Assembly: GCA_030035585.1 (NCBI GenBank)
Contig: CM057474.1
Coordinates: 6,184,001 to 6,248,000, forward strand
DNA from: Dugong dugon
Lineage: Eukaryota; Chordata; Mammalia; Sirenia; Dugongidae
Reading direction: 5' to 3'
Length of the DNA stretch: 64,000 nt
The notes beneath the pieces were generated by a model that saw nothing but the letters and a program-made list of their open reading frames with translations, ran no database searches and was not told the origin of the DNA. Of this stretch, positions 22,961-34,363 are shown piece after piece. Numbering within the stretch: position 1 is the first letter of the stretch; each line of letters opens with the position of its first letter. The position numbers and the translations under genes are program-made.

Positions 22961-23444
22961 TTTTTCCGCTTTACCGCACAGTCATTATTTGTGGCCCATC
23001 TAGGGGTTTTAGGCTGCCTGTTAAATCTTGTTATCTATTTTGCTCTCAGTATGCATGAGTCTGTGTGTGAAATTCTTTTCTGCTTGGCATTTACTGGATT
23101 CCTGAATTGAAGAATTCTTGTCTTTGGTCAATTCTGGAATAGTCTGAACCATTACTTGCTAAATTTCAGCCCAATTCTCCTTTTCTATTTTCTTCTGGAA
23201 CTTTCTCATTCTACTCTCTATGTATTTTATTTAACCTCTTGGTTTTCCTCCATCTCATTGTCTAGTTTTTGTAATTTTTTAATTGTAGTGCCCTTGAACT
23301 GTGTTTCCAGTTCAGTAATTTTCCTTTATACATTATTAATCTACTATTTAACCTCTCAATATTTTAATTTTATTAATTATATTTTTTTGTTTCTAGAAGT
23401 ATCATAGGCTCTTTTCAAATTTCCCTCAGTTTTATTTGATAATA
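22961..23444. other. Unassigned AT/TC-rich DNA
   Basis: T-rich, possibly an old LINE relic. The plus frame at 23156-23407 is hydrophobic low-complexity sequence from the T-rich composition, not a gene. Confidence 0.35.
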
Positions 23445-24150
23445 TTCATTTATTTATTCTTCCAAGAAATTTGTCTTCTATGTGTCAGGTACTTAGGATA
23501 TTTTAGTGAAAAATAAAAACAGGCAAAAACAAGATCTCTGCAAATGTGGGGCTTACATTTTAGTGGGAGAAGACAGTCAGTGAACAACAAACCACACCAA
23601 ACGCATTGCTGCAGAGTCGGTTCTGACTCACAGGGACAACAGATGTAATACAGAAGTTTGTTGAAAGTTAGAAGTGTTATGAAAAAGGAAAACACATGGT
23701 AAAGCAGGAACACTGTACAGGGGATTGATAGTACTGTGGTTGGAAGATGGTTGCAATTCTGAAAAGAGTGATCAGGGAAGGTGTGATTAGGAAGGTGATA
23801 TTTGAGCAAAGATTTGAAAGATACGAAGAAATGAAATATGTGTATATCTTGGAGAAGACAATTCCTGGGAGAAGCATAGGTTAATGCAAAGTTACTAAAA
23901 TGGGACCAAAGAAAGCAAGAAGATCATTGTGGCTGGAGCATGTACATGGGGAGGAGAAAAAAGGTCACAGGGGTCATGAGGACCAGATCATGTAGGACCC
24001 TGTAGGCCATTGGGAGGGCCTCAACTTTATTCTGAATGATATAGGAATCATCACAGGGTTTAAATAGAGGAATCACCAGATCCCACATACAGATCAAAAC
24101 AATCACTCTGGTTTCTGTGTTTAGAATAGACTGGTAGGAGCACAAAGGTG
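23445..24150 (+). repeat. Ancient mammalian repeat, family not assigned
   Basis: The order of phrases matches a widespread mammalian repeat: 'gatctctgcaaatgtggggc' plus 'ttacattttagtgggagaag', 'gatcagggaaggtgtgatta', 'attgtggctggagcatgtac', 'ggaccctgtaggccattggg', then 'caatcactctggtttctgtg'. An AfroSINE fragment lies inside it at 23590-23641. Confidence 0.6.
23590..23641 (-). repeat. AfroSINE fragment (3' end)
   Basis: About 50 bases, 'ccacaccaaacgcattgctg' to 'ttctgactcacagggacaac'. Only the 3' terminal part survives, inside an older repeat. Confidence 0.75.
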
Positions 24151-24217
24151 AAAACATAAATCTTATTCTTTGCTCCTGTTTGTATGTTTTATTTTTTAAA
24201 CATTTTAGACATACGTA

Positions 24218-24221
24218 TGTA

Positions 24222-24289
<68 letters not shown>
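24218..24289. repeat. (TA)n microsatellite with short (TG)n lead
   Basis: Near-perfect TA repeat of about 58 bases following a short TG run. It produces the alternating Y-I stretch in the minus-strand frame 23924-24418, which is therefore not a gene. Confidence 0.97.
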
Positions 24290-24292
<3 letters not shown>

Positions 24293-24719
24293 TTCTTTAT
24301 CCAGCAAAAGAACACCTGAAATTATTGTTGCTCTAGTACTGTTGACAACTAATTTGCAGACTCTTGCTTGTACTGACCTTTTTCTTGGATGTTTTGTAAT
24401 TTTTGATTGTACGTTCACTGTAGGCAGGAGGCTCTATCTGTGAGCATCCTGGGAGATATACATACTGTGTGTCCCTGTAAAGATTTGTATTTTCTCCTCA
24501 TGTGTGCCCCAGCAGGTTACTAATGCAGCAAAATTTTACTTTCTTAGTTTAAGTCTTCTTAAATCACACTAATAGTATATTATCTTACTTTTCTGTAAAT
24601 AAAAAGCAGTTTTTTCTAGGCCCTTCGATCTGTGAGGGTCCTGGCTTTGTATAGGAGTCTCAGTTCTGGTTGCTTATGTTGAATACACCCAAGAATTTGC
24701 CTTCTGGGCCCTGGGTGGT
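24290..24719. other. Unassigned DNA
   Basis: Between the TA repeat and the 3' end of the reverse-strand RTE. No element recognised. Confidence 0.4.
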
Positions 24720-25199
24720 GGTTGTTATTGTTAGGTGCCATCGAGTCAGTTCTGACTCATAGTGACCCTGTGTATAACAGAATGATCCTGTGCCATCCTC
24801 ACAATCTTTGCTAGGCTTGAGCCCATTGTTGCAGCCACTGTGTCATCCATCTCATCGAGGGTCTTCCTCTTTTTCGCTGACCCTCTACTTTACCAAGCAT
24901 GATGTCCTTCTCCAGGGACTAGTTCTTCCTGATAACATGCCCAAAGAAAGTGAGACAAAGCCTCACCATCCTCACTTCCAAGGAGCACTCTGGCTGTACT
25001 TCTTCCAAGACAGACTTGTTTGTTCTTCAGGCAGCCCATGGTCTATTCAATATTCTTTGCCACTATCATAGTTCAAATAAATCAATTCTTCTTCAGTTTT
25101 CCTTATTCATTGTCCAGCTTTTGCATGCATATGAGGTGATTGAAAATATCATGGCTTGGGTCAGATGCTCCTCAGTCCTCAAAGTGGCATCTTTCCTTT

Positions 25200-25490
25200 C
25201 TACACTTTAAAAGGGCCTTTTGCAGCAGATTTGCCCAGTGCAATACATCGTTTGATTTCTTGACTGCTGCTTCCATGGGCATTGATTGTGGATCCAAGTA
25301 AAATGAAATCCTTGACAACTGCAATATTTTCTCTGTTAATCATGATGTTGCTTATTGGTCCAGTTGTGAGGATTTTTGTTTTCTTTATGTTGAGGCGTTG
25401 TCCATACTGAAGGCTGAAGTCTTTTATCTTCGTCAGTAAGTGCTTCAAGGCCTCTTCACTTTCAACAAGCAAGGTTGCATCATCCGTATA
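25200..25490 (-). pseudogene. RTE reverse transcriptase, catalytic and thumb region (decayed)
   Basis: Reading leftward from about 25490, the active-site box reads Tyr-Thr-Asp-Asp followed by ATLLVESEEALKHLL, then LNIKKTKILTTG near the middle, and ends at GKSAAKGPFKV. Both catalytic aspartates of the Y-x-D-D box remain, but Thr stands where RTE families usually have Ala. The frame breaks again after 25200. Confidence 0.75.
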
Positions 25491-25722
25491 TCATTGGTCA
25501 TTAATGAGTCTTCCTCCAATCCTGATGCCATGTTCTTTTTCACAATAGTCTAGCTTCTCAGATTATTTGCTCACCATACTTTTTGAATAAATATGGTGAA
25601 AGGATACAACCCTGATGCACGTTTCCTGATTTTAAACCACTCAGTATCCCCTCGTTCTATTCGAACAACTGCCTCTTGGTCTATGCACAGCTTCCTCATG
25701 AGCACTCTGGAATTCCCATTCT

Positions 25723-26133
25723 TCACAATGTTATCCATAATTTGTTATGATCCACACAGTCAAATGCCTTTGCATAGTCATTAAAACACAGGTAAACATG
25801 TTTCTGGTATTCTCGGCTTTTAGCAAAGATCCATCTGACATCAACAACAATATCCCTCATTCCACATCCTCCTCTGAATCCAGCTTGAATTTCTGGCCTT
25901 CCCTGTTGATGTACTACTGCAACCGTTTTTGAATGATCTTCAGCAAAATTTTGCTTGTGTGTGATATTAATGATATTGTTCAATAATTTCTGAATTCTGC
26001 TGGAAAACCTTTCTTTGGAATGGGAACAAATATGGATCTCTACCAGTTGGTTAGCCAGGTAGCTGTCTTTCAAATTTCTTGGCATAGATGAGTGAGTACC
26101 TCTAGTGCTGCATCTTAATTGGTATTCCGTCAA
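25723..26133 (-). pseudogene. RTE reverse transcriptase, N-terminal half (decayed)
   Basis: A 136-codon piece of reverse transcriptase. GFRGGCGMRDIVVDVRW precedes YAKAFDCVDHNKLW near the C-terminus. The FD of this motif A holds the first catalytic aspartate, which is retained here, unlike the two inverted copies where it reads FN. Frame is lost on both sides. Confidence 0.8.
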
Positions 26134-26927
26134 TTCCTGGAGGCTTGTTTTTTGCCAATGCCTTCAGTGCAGTTTTGACTTCTTCCTTCAGTACTATTGG
26201 TTCTTAATTATATGCTACCTCCTGAAATGGCTGAATGTTGACCGGTTCTTTTAGGTACAGTTACTCTGTGTACTCCTTCCATCTTTTTTTGTTGCTTCTC
26301 TTGTCTTTTAATATTTTGCCCATAGAATCCTTCGGTATTAGACGTTGTGGCTTGAATCTTTTCTTCAGTTGTCTCAGCTTGTGAAATGCCTAGTGATTTC
26401 TTCCCTTGTTTTCTAAGTCCAGGCCTTTGCACATCTCATTATAATGCTTTATCTTCTTGAGCTGCCTTTTGAAATCTTCTGTTCAGCTCTTTTACTTCAT
26501 CATTTCTTGCATTGGCTTTAGCTACTCTCTTTTAGCAAGTTTCAAAGTCTCTTCTGACATCCATTTTAATCTTTTCTTTCTTTCCTCTCTTTTAATGACA
26601 TTTTTCTTTCTTCATTTATGATGTCCTTGATGTCATCCCACAACTCTTCTGGTCTTCGGTTATTAGCGTCCAATGCATCAAATCAATTCTTGAGATGATC
26701 TCCAAATTCAGGTGGGATATACTCAAGCTCATATTTTGGCTCTCAAGGACTTGTTTTAATTTTCTTCAGGTTCAACTGGAATTTGCATATGAGCAATTGA
26801 TGGTCTGTTCCACAGTCAGCTACTGGCCTTGTTCTGACTGATGATATTGAGCTTTTCCATCATCTCTTTCCACAGATGTAGTCAATTTGATTCCTGTTTT
26901 TTCATCCAGTGATGACCATGTGTATAG

Positions 26928-27458
26928 TCACCATTTATATTGTTGAAAAAAGGTATTTGCAATGAATAAGTCATTGGTCTTGCAAAATTCTATCATGTGA
27001 TCTCTGGCATCGTTTCTGTCACCAAGGCCATATTTTCTAACTACCAATCCTTCTTCTTTGTTTCCAACTTTTGCATTCCAATCACCAGTAATTATCAGTG
27101 CAACTTGATTGCATGTTTGATCAATTTCAGACTGCAGAATTTGATGAAAATCTTCACATTCCTCATCTTTGACATTAGTGGTTGGTGAATAATTCATATT
27201 AACTGGTTTTCCTTGTAGGCATATGGATATTATCCTATCACTGACAGTGTTGTACTTCAGGATAGATGTTGAAATCTTCTTTTTGACAATGAATGTGATG
27301 CCATTCCTATTAAATTTGGCATTTCTAGCAGAGTAGACCATATGATTACCCAACTCAAAATGGCCAATACCAGTCCATTTCAGTTCACTAATGCCTAGGA
27401 TATCAATCTTCATGTGGTCCATTTCATTTTTGACTTCTTCCAATTTTCCTAGATTCAT
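26928..27458 (-). pseudogene. RTE AP-endonuclease domain (decayed)
   Basis: A 176-codon open piece of the RTE polyprotein. Near residues 20-30 it has ILGISELKWTG, whose glutamate matches the metal-binding residue of APE-type nucleases. GDWNAKVG lies near residues 125-132, the conserved Asp-x-Asn motif region. The enzyme would nick target DNA to prime reverse transcription. It continues upstream in another frame at 27455-27679. The initiating Met is simply the first ATG of the surviving piece. Not functional: the downstream reverse transcriptase is in other frames. Confidence 0.8.
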
Positions 27459-27880
27459 ACTTCATAATTCCACATTCTGATCATTAATGGATATTTGCAG
27501 CTGTTTCTTCTCATTTTGAATCGTGCCACATTGGATATTGAAGGTCCCAAAAGGTTTACTTCACCCACATCAACTCTAATCTGAAGAGGCAGCTTTTTCC
27601 CGATCGTATTTTGAGTGCCTTCCAACCTGAGGGGCTCATCTTCTGGTACTATATCAGACAATGTTCTGATGCTATTCACAAGGTTTTCACTGGACGATTT
27701 TTCAGAATCAGACTACCAGGTCAATTTTCCTAGTCTGTCTTAGTCTAGAAGCTCTGCTGAAACTTGTCCACCATGGGTGACCCTGCTGGTATTTGAAATA
27801 TCGGTGGCATAGCTTTCAGCATCACAGCAACACGCAATCCTCCACAGTATGACAAACTGACAGACAAGTGGTGGGGGTCC

Positions 27881-28507
27881 TGTGTAGGTAGCTTTTAATG
27901 TTCATTCTCATCGGCTTCAGTAATCACTAAGTAACCCTCAAGGACTGCACACCTTGATCTTCTGCTTCTTACTCTGGTTTCTATTCCCTCATAATTTTTG
28001 CCCCCAGGAGATTTTCTTTATCTTTGTTCCAGCTCAGAAATGTCTTTAAAAAATATTTACTCCATTTTATTCTGGTTATTATGAAGAGGTCTTCTAAGAC
28101 ATTTAATCTACCATACTAGAAGAAACAGTCATAAAGTTATTCTAAATATTGGAGAGAGATAAAAAATAAAAGCTCATTTTAAGCATTAGAATTTAAAAAA
28201 TAGTCAGGATGCTAAAGGTATAAATGGTAAATTTAAAAAAATATGAAGATTAAAGGTATATTTTATTTATAAATATGCAAGAAATAAAATTATTTATATA
28301 AACCCATCAACATAACATGTAGATGGGATAAGAATAAATAAGTAGTAATGTATTTGAAATAAAAGCTTAAGTATTAAATTTTCAAAGGAAAAAAATTACG
28401 CTATATAATTTTAGTATGGGGTAAAGAAACATTACTGGAAGATAAAGTTATATATTAAAATAATTTCATGTATAAATGTACCTAAAATTTTCTCCTAAAT
28501 TTTTAGA
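27881..28507. other. Unassigned AT-rich DNA
   Basis: AT-rich flank upstream of the RTE 5' end; no element recognised. Confidence 0.4.
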
Positions 28508-28745
28508 TTAAAGTATGTGTACTGGAGTTAGACTGAGTTTAAATCCCTACTCTACCACCTTTTTATCAGTGTGACTTTTAAAATAGACTTAATTATTCTG
28601 TGGTTCCATATCCTCAGAGGTAAAATAATAATTGCAGTATCAACCACATAATCTATTTTGGAGAATGAATGAGGCAATATATACAAAGGACTCAGCCCAA
28701 TTTGTGGCACATAGCCAATGTTCAGTAAATGTTAGCTATTGGTTT
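28508..28745 (+). repeat. MIR ancient SINE
   Basis: Phrases in MIR order: 'tggagttagactgagtttaa', 'tctgtggttccatatcctca', 'gagaatgaatgaggcaatat', 'ttcagtaaatgttagctatt'. Confidence 0.82.
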
Positions 28746-28831
28746 TATCAATTAACTTAGAATAAAAAATTAAAAAACATTCAATACAGGCAACAATCAA
28801 AGCTCAGCAATTCACACTTTTGTGTGGAATT

Positions 28832-29035
28832 AAGTTCCCTGGGTGGCACAAATGGTTTTCTCTTGACTACTAAACTAAAGGTCGGCAGTTCAAACCCATC
28901 CAGCAGCTTTAAAGAAGAAAGCCCCAGTGATGTGCTTCTGTAAAGATCGCAGCCAAGTAAACCCTATGGAGCAGCTCTACTCTGTAACACATGGGGTCGC
29001 CATGGCTCGGAATTAGCTCGAGGGCAGTGGGTTAC
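28832..29035 (+). repeat. AfroSINE, long form
   Basis: Head 'ttccctgggtggcacaaatg', then 'aaaggtcggcagttcaaacc', the long-form block 'cagtgatgtgcttctgtaaa', body 'ccctatggagcagctctact' and end 'gtcgccatggctcggaatt'. Confidence 0.92.
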
Positions 29036-30415
29036 GTGGAGTTAACGTGCATTTCAACAGAGCTCGTAACAGCCTAGCCTTTCCGCTCTAGTCACCCAGT
29101 AGAATGCATTATTGCTGGTGGGTCCCTGAACTTTAGTGATAGGTCACCCGATTGGGACCTTTGATGGCAGTGATACAGTTTTCTCTTAAAATGATAGCAG
29201 GACTGAAAGGCTTGAGAATATTATGAAATCCTTTATTCCTTGTATTTCCAGCACTGTTTTAATTTTGTTTGCCACTCTGGATCACCACAGTAGGATAAGG
29301 GGCATTTGCAGTTCGTCCTTGTGTTGAAATACTTGTTTAGGCAAAACAGAACCTCAGATATTCTTTGGCGAAGTTTTCAAAAGCCACATATTACAATGAA
29401 CTCTGGTTGTACTGATACTTCTTCATGGTCCGTCAGCTGCATTTGTTGATTCTTCCATTCATTACATTGCTTTGCATTTCTGTGGGTCATGCATAGGTGA
29501 GGGTAGACCCTTTTATGTGCTTAAAATTTTAGCGGCTGTTTCTTCCTAATCATTTATGGATACAGACCCTTTGTTTTCTTCACAGGTCTTAATTTTATAT
29601 TTTCATTGATTCTCCTCTAACTATCTAGCAGCATGTAGATTCCTGGCATTATATCAGATAGCCTTTGAGCTGTGGTGGAATTATATTCTGCCTTAAAAGC
29701 AATTATTTGCTCTAGCTTACAATTCCATAGGCTAGCAATCCCACAAATGAACAACGCTGTCAAGAAGAAATAAAAAACAAAACAAAACAGAAAAACAAGC
29801 CTGTCTCCTTTAAGTTCACTTTCCAACTTCTTTCAGGTACCCCATGCTAACCTGTGGGTTTAAATGCAGCCCCCATCTGCTGTGGAAATCTTTTCTCAAT
29901 ATCATTGTTAAGGGAAGCTCTAGCAGTTAACAAGAGATGAAAACAAAAGCTTATGAGCCGATAAAACATCATTAAGAACTCAAAAGCCAACAGTCCTTGG
30001 CTGACAAAACTTTAAAATACACTGAGATGCAGAAAATAAAACTGGCTACTCTTCGATTTTAATTTTTATCAGACATGAACAATTTCGGCTTAAGTTGTAG
30101 TCTATGAGGTATCTTATTATGGAATCTATTTGTTAAAATAATATAATTCCTATGAGAAATTGCTACAATGTAATTGTTAATATAGAAGGTAGTTTACTGA
30201 AAATACAAGTTTGATGCTTTTTAATACATGGAAGTTTCTCATTAAAAAACAAACAAACAAACAGCCACTCCAAAAAAAAAAAAAAAAAAAATCATCATTA
30301 CTCTTCAGCTGTCTCCCTAAACAGTTCTTGTTCTTCTCAGCGGAATGTAGTAACAAAATTGGCTGCCCTTGTAGTTTTTCATTTCGATTTCCTTACCTCC
30401 TGCTCATTATTTAAC
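29036..30415. other. Unassigned DNA with poly-A tract
   Basis: No exon or repeat assigned. A poly-A run lies at 30272-30290 with a (CAAA)n lead, possibly the tail of a lost retroelement. The minus frame 29617-29826 has a hydrophobic stretch but no domain. Confidence 0.4.
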
Positions 30416-31345
30416 TACTTCCAGTCTGGCTCTTCGTCTGTCACTCCACCAAGACAGCTCTTGCTAAGGTCACCAGTGACTTCCAGATCACTAATTCAAT
30501 AGACTATTTTTGGAGGTCTTATCTTATGTGACCTCTCAGCAGTATTCAACACTATTTACCACTCCTTTTTTCTTGAAAAATTATTTGGCTTCCACGACAC
30601 TGAACTCTCCAGATTCCCCTCCTCCTCTCTGATCATTCCTTCTCCATCTCTTCTTTATTGCTTTTATAGATAAACTACTTCTAAACCAGAAATGTGTTTC
30701 TCAGTGTAGTTGACTCACACGTTTGTACTGTCATTCCAGATTTCTTCTCTGAGCTCCAGACTCGTATTCCATTTTGAAATCTTCTCTAATATATCTCAAA
30801 GGCTTCCCAAACTCATTCTGTCCACGAACTCACAATCTTCTTTCTCCACCAACCTGATTCTTTTCTATTGATCTTGATTGTGGTGAATGACCTACCCTCC
30901 ATTTAATGGCAAAAGTTGGAAAACGAGGATTCATCTGTAACACCCTCTCCTTTGCATCTTTTCTCTAACCTCTTGGCAAGGTATTTTGATTTTATCTTCT
31001 AACAAAGCCTCAAATATGATAAGTTTTCTGTATCAACAGCAATATCTCACTAATTCAAGCCATCATCATCCTTCTCTTAAATGGATACTTATTTATCTGT
31101 TGAAATGCCCTTATGGAATGTATCCAATCCCATATTTATTATGAAGCTAGAAAAAATTTGATAAATGTAAATCTGATCATAATAGCCCCCTGGGTACCAA
31201 TTAGTAATCCTTCAATAGCCCCTCATTAATCTTGGCACAAAGCTAGAAGTTTCAAAATATGGCTAAGAAGGTCCTCCGATGTCTGGTCGCTGTGGCTCTT
31301 CCAGGGTTATCTTCCATATATCCCTTCAGGAACTCACTCTGACTT
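30416..31345 (+). pseudogene. L2/CR1-clade LINE reverse transcriptase relic and 3' part
   Basis: Although littered with stops, three-frame reading recovers HSTKTALAKVTSDFQITN (about 30440-30493), then after a frame shift LILCDLSAVFNTIYHS (about 30520-30566). The second matches motif A of CR1/L2 reverse transcriptases (family pattern DLSAAFDTVDH). The catalytic second Asp is changed to Asn. The later text near 31160-31340 resembles the L2 3' end. Very old and non-functional. Confidence 0.7.
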
Positions 31346-31862
31346 CAATTAGTTCTTCATATTCGCTATCAAAGCAAGAGACCACCACTTAGGATCTGAA
31401 ACCAACAAAAAAATAAAGAAGCTAAATTTATTCCTTGTTGAACAAGGAGAGCTGTAATTTCAAAACACCAATTCTCTTAAGAAAGAAAATGCTGGTCTTA
31501 TATAGGGTTTTGGGAAGCAAGGAGTTCTGGAACTGGAGAAGTTTCAGAAGCACAAATAGGGACTGGTGGACTGTCAGCTGTGGAACCAAGGTTCCTGAAT
31601 GTGGCTGCTGCTGATTCACTTTCACAAGCATAATTGCTGGACTCAAGCTTTTGCTGATTGGCTCTTTCAAAACGTGACTGTTGCTGATTGGATGACTTTC
31701 AGAGGTATGGTTATGGAAGCAAAGCAAACATAGGTGAGTTGGGATAGGTTTAAAGCCAGTTTTGGTGGTTAAAAATTCACAGCTTGGGGCTATGGCCAAA
31801 TAATGAACAGTAAATCTTTCCCTTTCTTGAATTTGGAGAACAGGAAGTTTCTGTTTTTATCA
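31345..31862 (-). mobile_element. Solo endogenous retrovirus LTR, probably gamma/ERV1 type
   Basis: On the reverse strand the sequence has the architecture of a retroviral LTR. Two CCAAT boxes lie within 'gccaatcagc' and 'tccaatcagc' contexts (plus positions 31657-31661 and 31687-31691). A TATA box CCCTATATAAG follows (31497-31507), and a polyadenylation signal AATAAA (31427-31432) lies about 70 bases further, bounding a short R region. The U5-like tail runs to about 31345. No gag, pol or env follows, so it is solitary. The right end (…atca) is near 31862; the left end is approximate and no target duplication was found. Confidence 0.72.
31490..31510 (-). promoter_or_regulatory. TATA box of the solo LTR
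   Basis: CCCTATATAAG on the reverse strand at 31497-31507, about 150 bases downstream (in transcription sense) of the paired CCAAT boxes. Predicted from sequence only. Confidence 0.55.
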
Positions 31863-32397
31863 GTAAGACTGGTCCAACTTCAGATCCGTTGTACATGCTA
31901 ATATGTATCTCTGGAATGTTCTTTCTATTCATCCTTCTATTCTCAGGATTAAAAACAAAACCATCAGAAATCAGAAAGCTTCTCTTTTATGGCCATACAA
32001 TGGTTGCATGACCCAGCAGATCTCCACTTGTTTTTCTTCCAAACAGGAAAAATGAAGAAAGAGAAGAAACAGAAGCAGCAGAGTTTGGCATGTATGTCAC
32101 TGACACATACTGTGTTCCATGCTATTCTCTAGCTAATAGCAAAATAGGAGATTTAAATTACTGGCTTTTAATGAGCCATACAAGTGAAAGGGAAGCTAGA
32201 AATGAAGGTCAAGTTACCATTCAGTGTCTGCCACAGGAGATAAAACAAATAGAGCAACAAGGATAAAAACATATTAGCAAATGTTTTACATTTAATAAAT
32301 ATTTTTTGTGTAATTATGTTGATGCAATTGATAACATTTAGACCAATTTCTAATAAATAATAAGTATGCCCTAAAATTTGATATTTCTTTTCTCAAG
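31863..32397. other. Unassigned DNA
   Basis: No element recognised between the solo LTR and the inverted RTE insertion. Confidence 0.4.
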
Positions 32398-32403
32398 TTT
32401 TTG

Positions 32404-34363
32404 GCAACCTTTTTTGAATTACCTTCAGCATACTTTTATTTGCATGTGATAGTAATGATATTGTTTGATAATTTCCAAATTCCTTTGGATCACCTTTCTT
32501 TGGGATAGGCACAGATATGGATTTCTTCCAGTAGGTTGGTCAGGTAGCTGTCTTCAAAATTTATTGGCATAGACGAGTGAGTACCGCCAGCACTGCATCC
32601 ATTTGTTAAAACATCTCAGTTGGTATTGTGTGAGTTCTTGAAGCCTTGTTTTTCAACAATGCCTTCAGTGCAGCTTGGACCTCTTCCTTCAGTACCATTG
32701 GTTCTTGATCATATGCTACCTCCTAAAATGGTTAGATGTTGACCAGTTCTTTTTGGTACGGTGACTCTGTGTATTCCTTCCATCCAGCATCATTCAATTT
32801 TTTGCCCACAGAATCCTTCAATATTGCAACTCAAGGCTTGAATGTTTTCTTCAGTGCAACTCAAGCTTGAATTTTTTCTTCAGTTATTTCAGCTTGAGAA
32901 ATGCTGAGCGTGTTCTTCCCTTTTGGTTTTCTGACTCCAGGTCTTTGCACATTTCATTATAATACTTTACTTTGTCTTCTCAAGCCACTCTTCAAAATCT
33001 GTTCAGCTCTTTTACTTCATTATTTCTTTCTTTTGTTTTTGCTACCCTATGTTCAAGAGCAAGTTTCAAAGTCTCTTCTGACACCCATTTTGGTCTTTTT
33101 TTCTTTTCTGTCTTTTTAACAACCTTTACTTTCTTCATGTATGATGTCCTTGATGTCATACCACAACTTGCTTGGTCTTTGGTCATTAGTGTTTGATGTA
33201 TCAAATCTATGCTTGAGATTGTCTCTAAATTCAGGTGGGATATACTCAAGATTGTACTTTGGCTCTTGTGGACTTGTTCTAATTTTCTTCAGCTTCAATT
33301 TGAGCTTGTGTATGAGCATTTGATGGTCTGTTCCTCAGACAGCACCTGGCCTTGTTCTGACTGATGATATCGAGCTTCTCTGTTGTCTTTTTCCACAAGT
33401 GTAGTCAATTTGATTCCTGTCTATTCCGTCTGGCAAGGTTCACATGTGTAGTCACCATTTATGTTGTTGAAAAAATGTATTTGCATTGAATAAGTCATTG
33501 GTTTTGCAAGATTCTATCACGCAATCTCCAGAGTCATTTCTATCACCAAGGCCATGTTTTCTAACTACTGATCCTTCTCTGATTCCAACTTCAGCATTCC
33601 AATCACCAGTAATTATCACTGCATATTGATTGCATATATGATCAATTTCAGACGGCAGAAGCTGGTAAAAGTCTTCAATTTCTTCATCTTTGACATTAGT
33701 GGTTGGTCTGTAAATTTGAATAATAGTTGTATTAACTGGCCTTCCTTGTATGTGTATGAATATTATCCTATCACTGACAGCGTTGTATTTCAGGATAGAT
33801 CTTGAAAGATTCTTTTTGACAGTAATGTGATGCTGTTCCTCTTCAATTTGTCATTCCTGGAATATCACCTCACTAATGCCTAGGATGTCAATCTTTAAGT
33901 GTTCCATTTTATTTTTGACAACTTCCAATTTTACTTGATTAATACTTTGTACATTCTACGTTCTGATTATTAATGAATGTTTGCAGCTGTTTATTCTCAT
34001 TTTGAGTCATGCTACATCAGCAAATGAAGATCTAGAAAGCTTTACTCCATCCACATCATTAAGGTTGACTCTACTTTGACTCTACTTTAAAGAGGTAGCT
34101 CTTCCCCAATTATAGTTTCAGTGTCTTCCAATCTAAGAGGCTTATCTTCCAGCACTATATCAGACAGTGTTCTGCTGCTATTTATAAGTTTTTCACTGGC
34201 CAATTTTTCAGAAGTAGTTTTCCAGGTCTTTCTTCCCAGTCTGTTTTAGTCTGGAAGCTCCGCTGAAACCTGTCCACCATGGGTGACCCTGCTGGTATTT
34301 GAAATACCAGTGGCATAACTTCCAGCATCACAGGAATACACAAGTCACCACAGTACAACAATT
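32404..34363 (-). pseudogene. RTE 5' half, inverted: leader, endonuclease, start of reverse transcriptase
   Basis: Colinear with 25918 to about 27855 of the reference RTE, same strand. The leader is recognisable by 'gtccaccatgggtgaccctg' (34272-34291, also at 27767). Endonuclease coding is present but broken by stops and small deletions. Fragments such as LKHRFDTSNTNDQRPSKLWYD appear at 33116-33319. Only about 25 bases of the 5' end seem missing compared with the reference. Confidence 0.82.

Larger units (their letters stand above)
24720..27880 (-). mobile_element. Nearly full-length RTE-clade LINE (BovB-like)
   Basis: About 3.2 kb on the reverse strand, with the 3' terminus at left ('gttgttattgttaggtgcc') and the 5' non-coding leader at right (about 27680-27880). 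Read from right to left, it encodes an AP-type endonuclease and then a reverse transcriptase, the usual RTE layout. The frame is split by stops and shifts into at least five pieces. It serves as the reference against which the other RTE copies were aligned. The right end near 27880 is approximate. A 7-base gtggtgg on both sides is too weak to call a target duplication. Confidence 0.9.

Noticed and set aside
23924..24418. 164-codon open frame, minus strand
   Set aside because: A large part is alternating Tyr-Ile from the TA microsatellite; the rest is ancient repeat.
24720..27880. Active RTE element
   Set aside because: The frame is broken into several pieces by stops and shifts.
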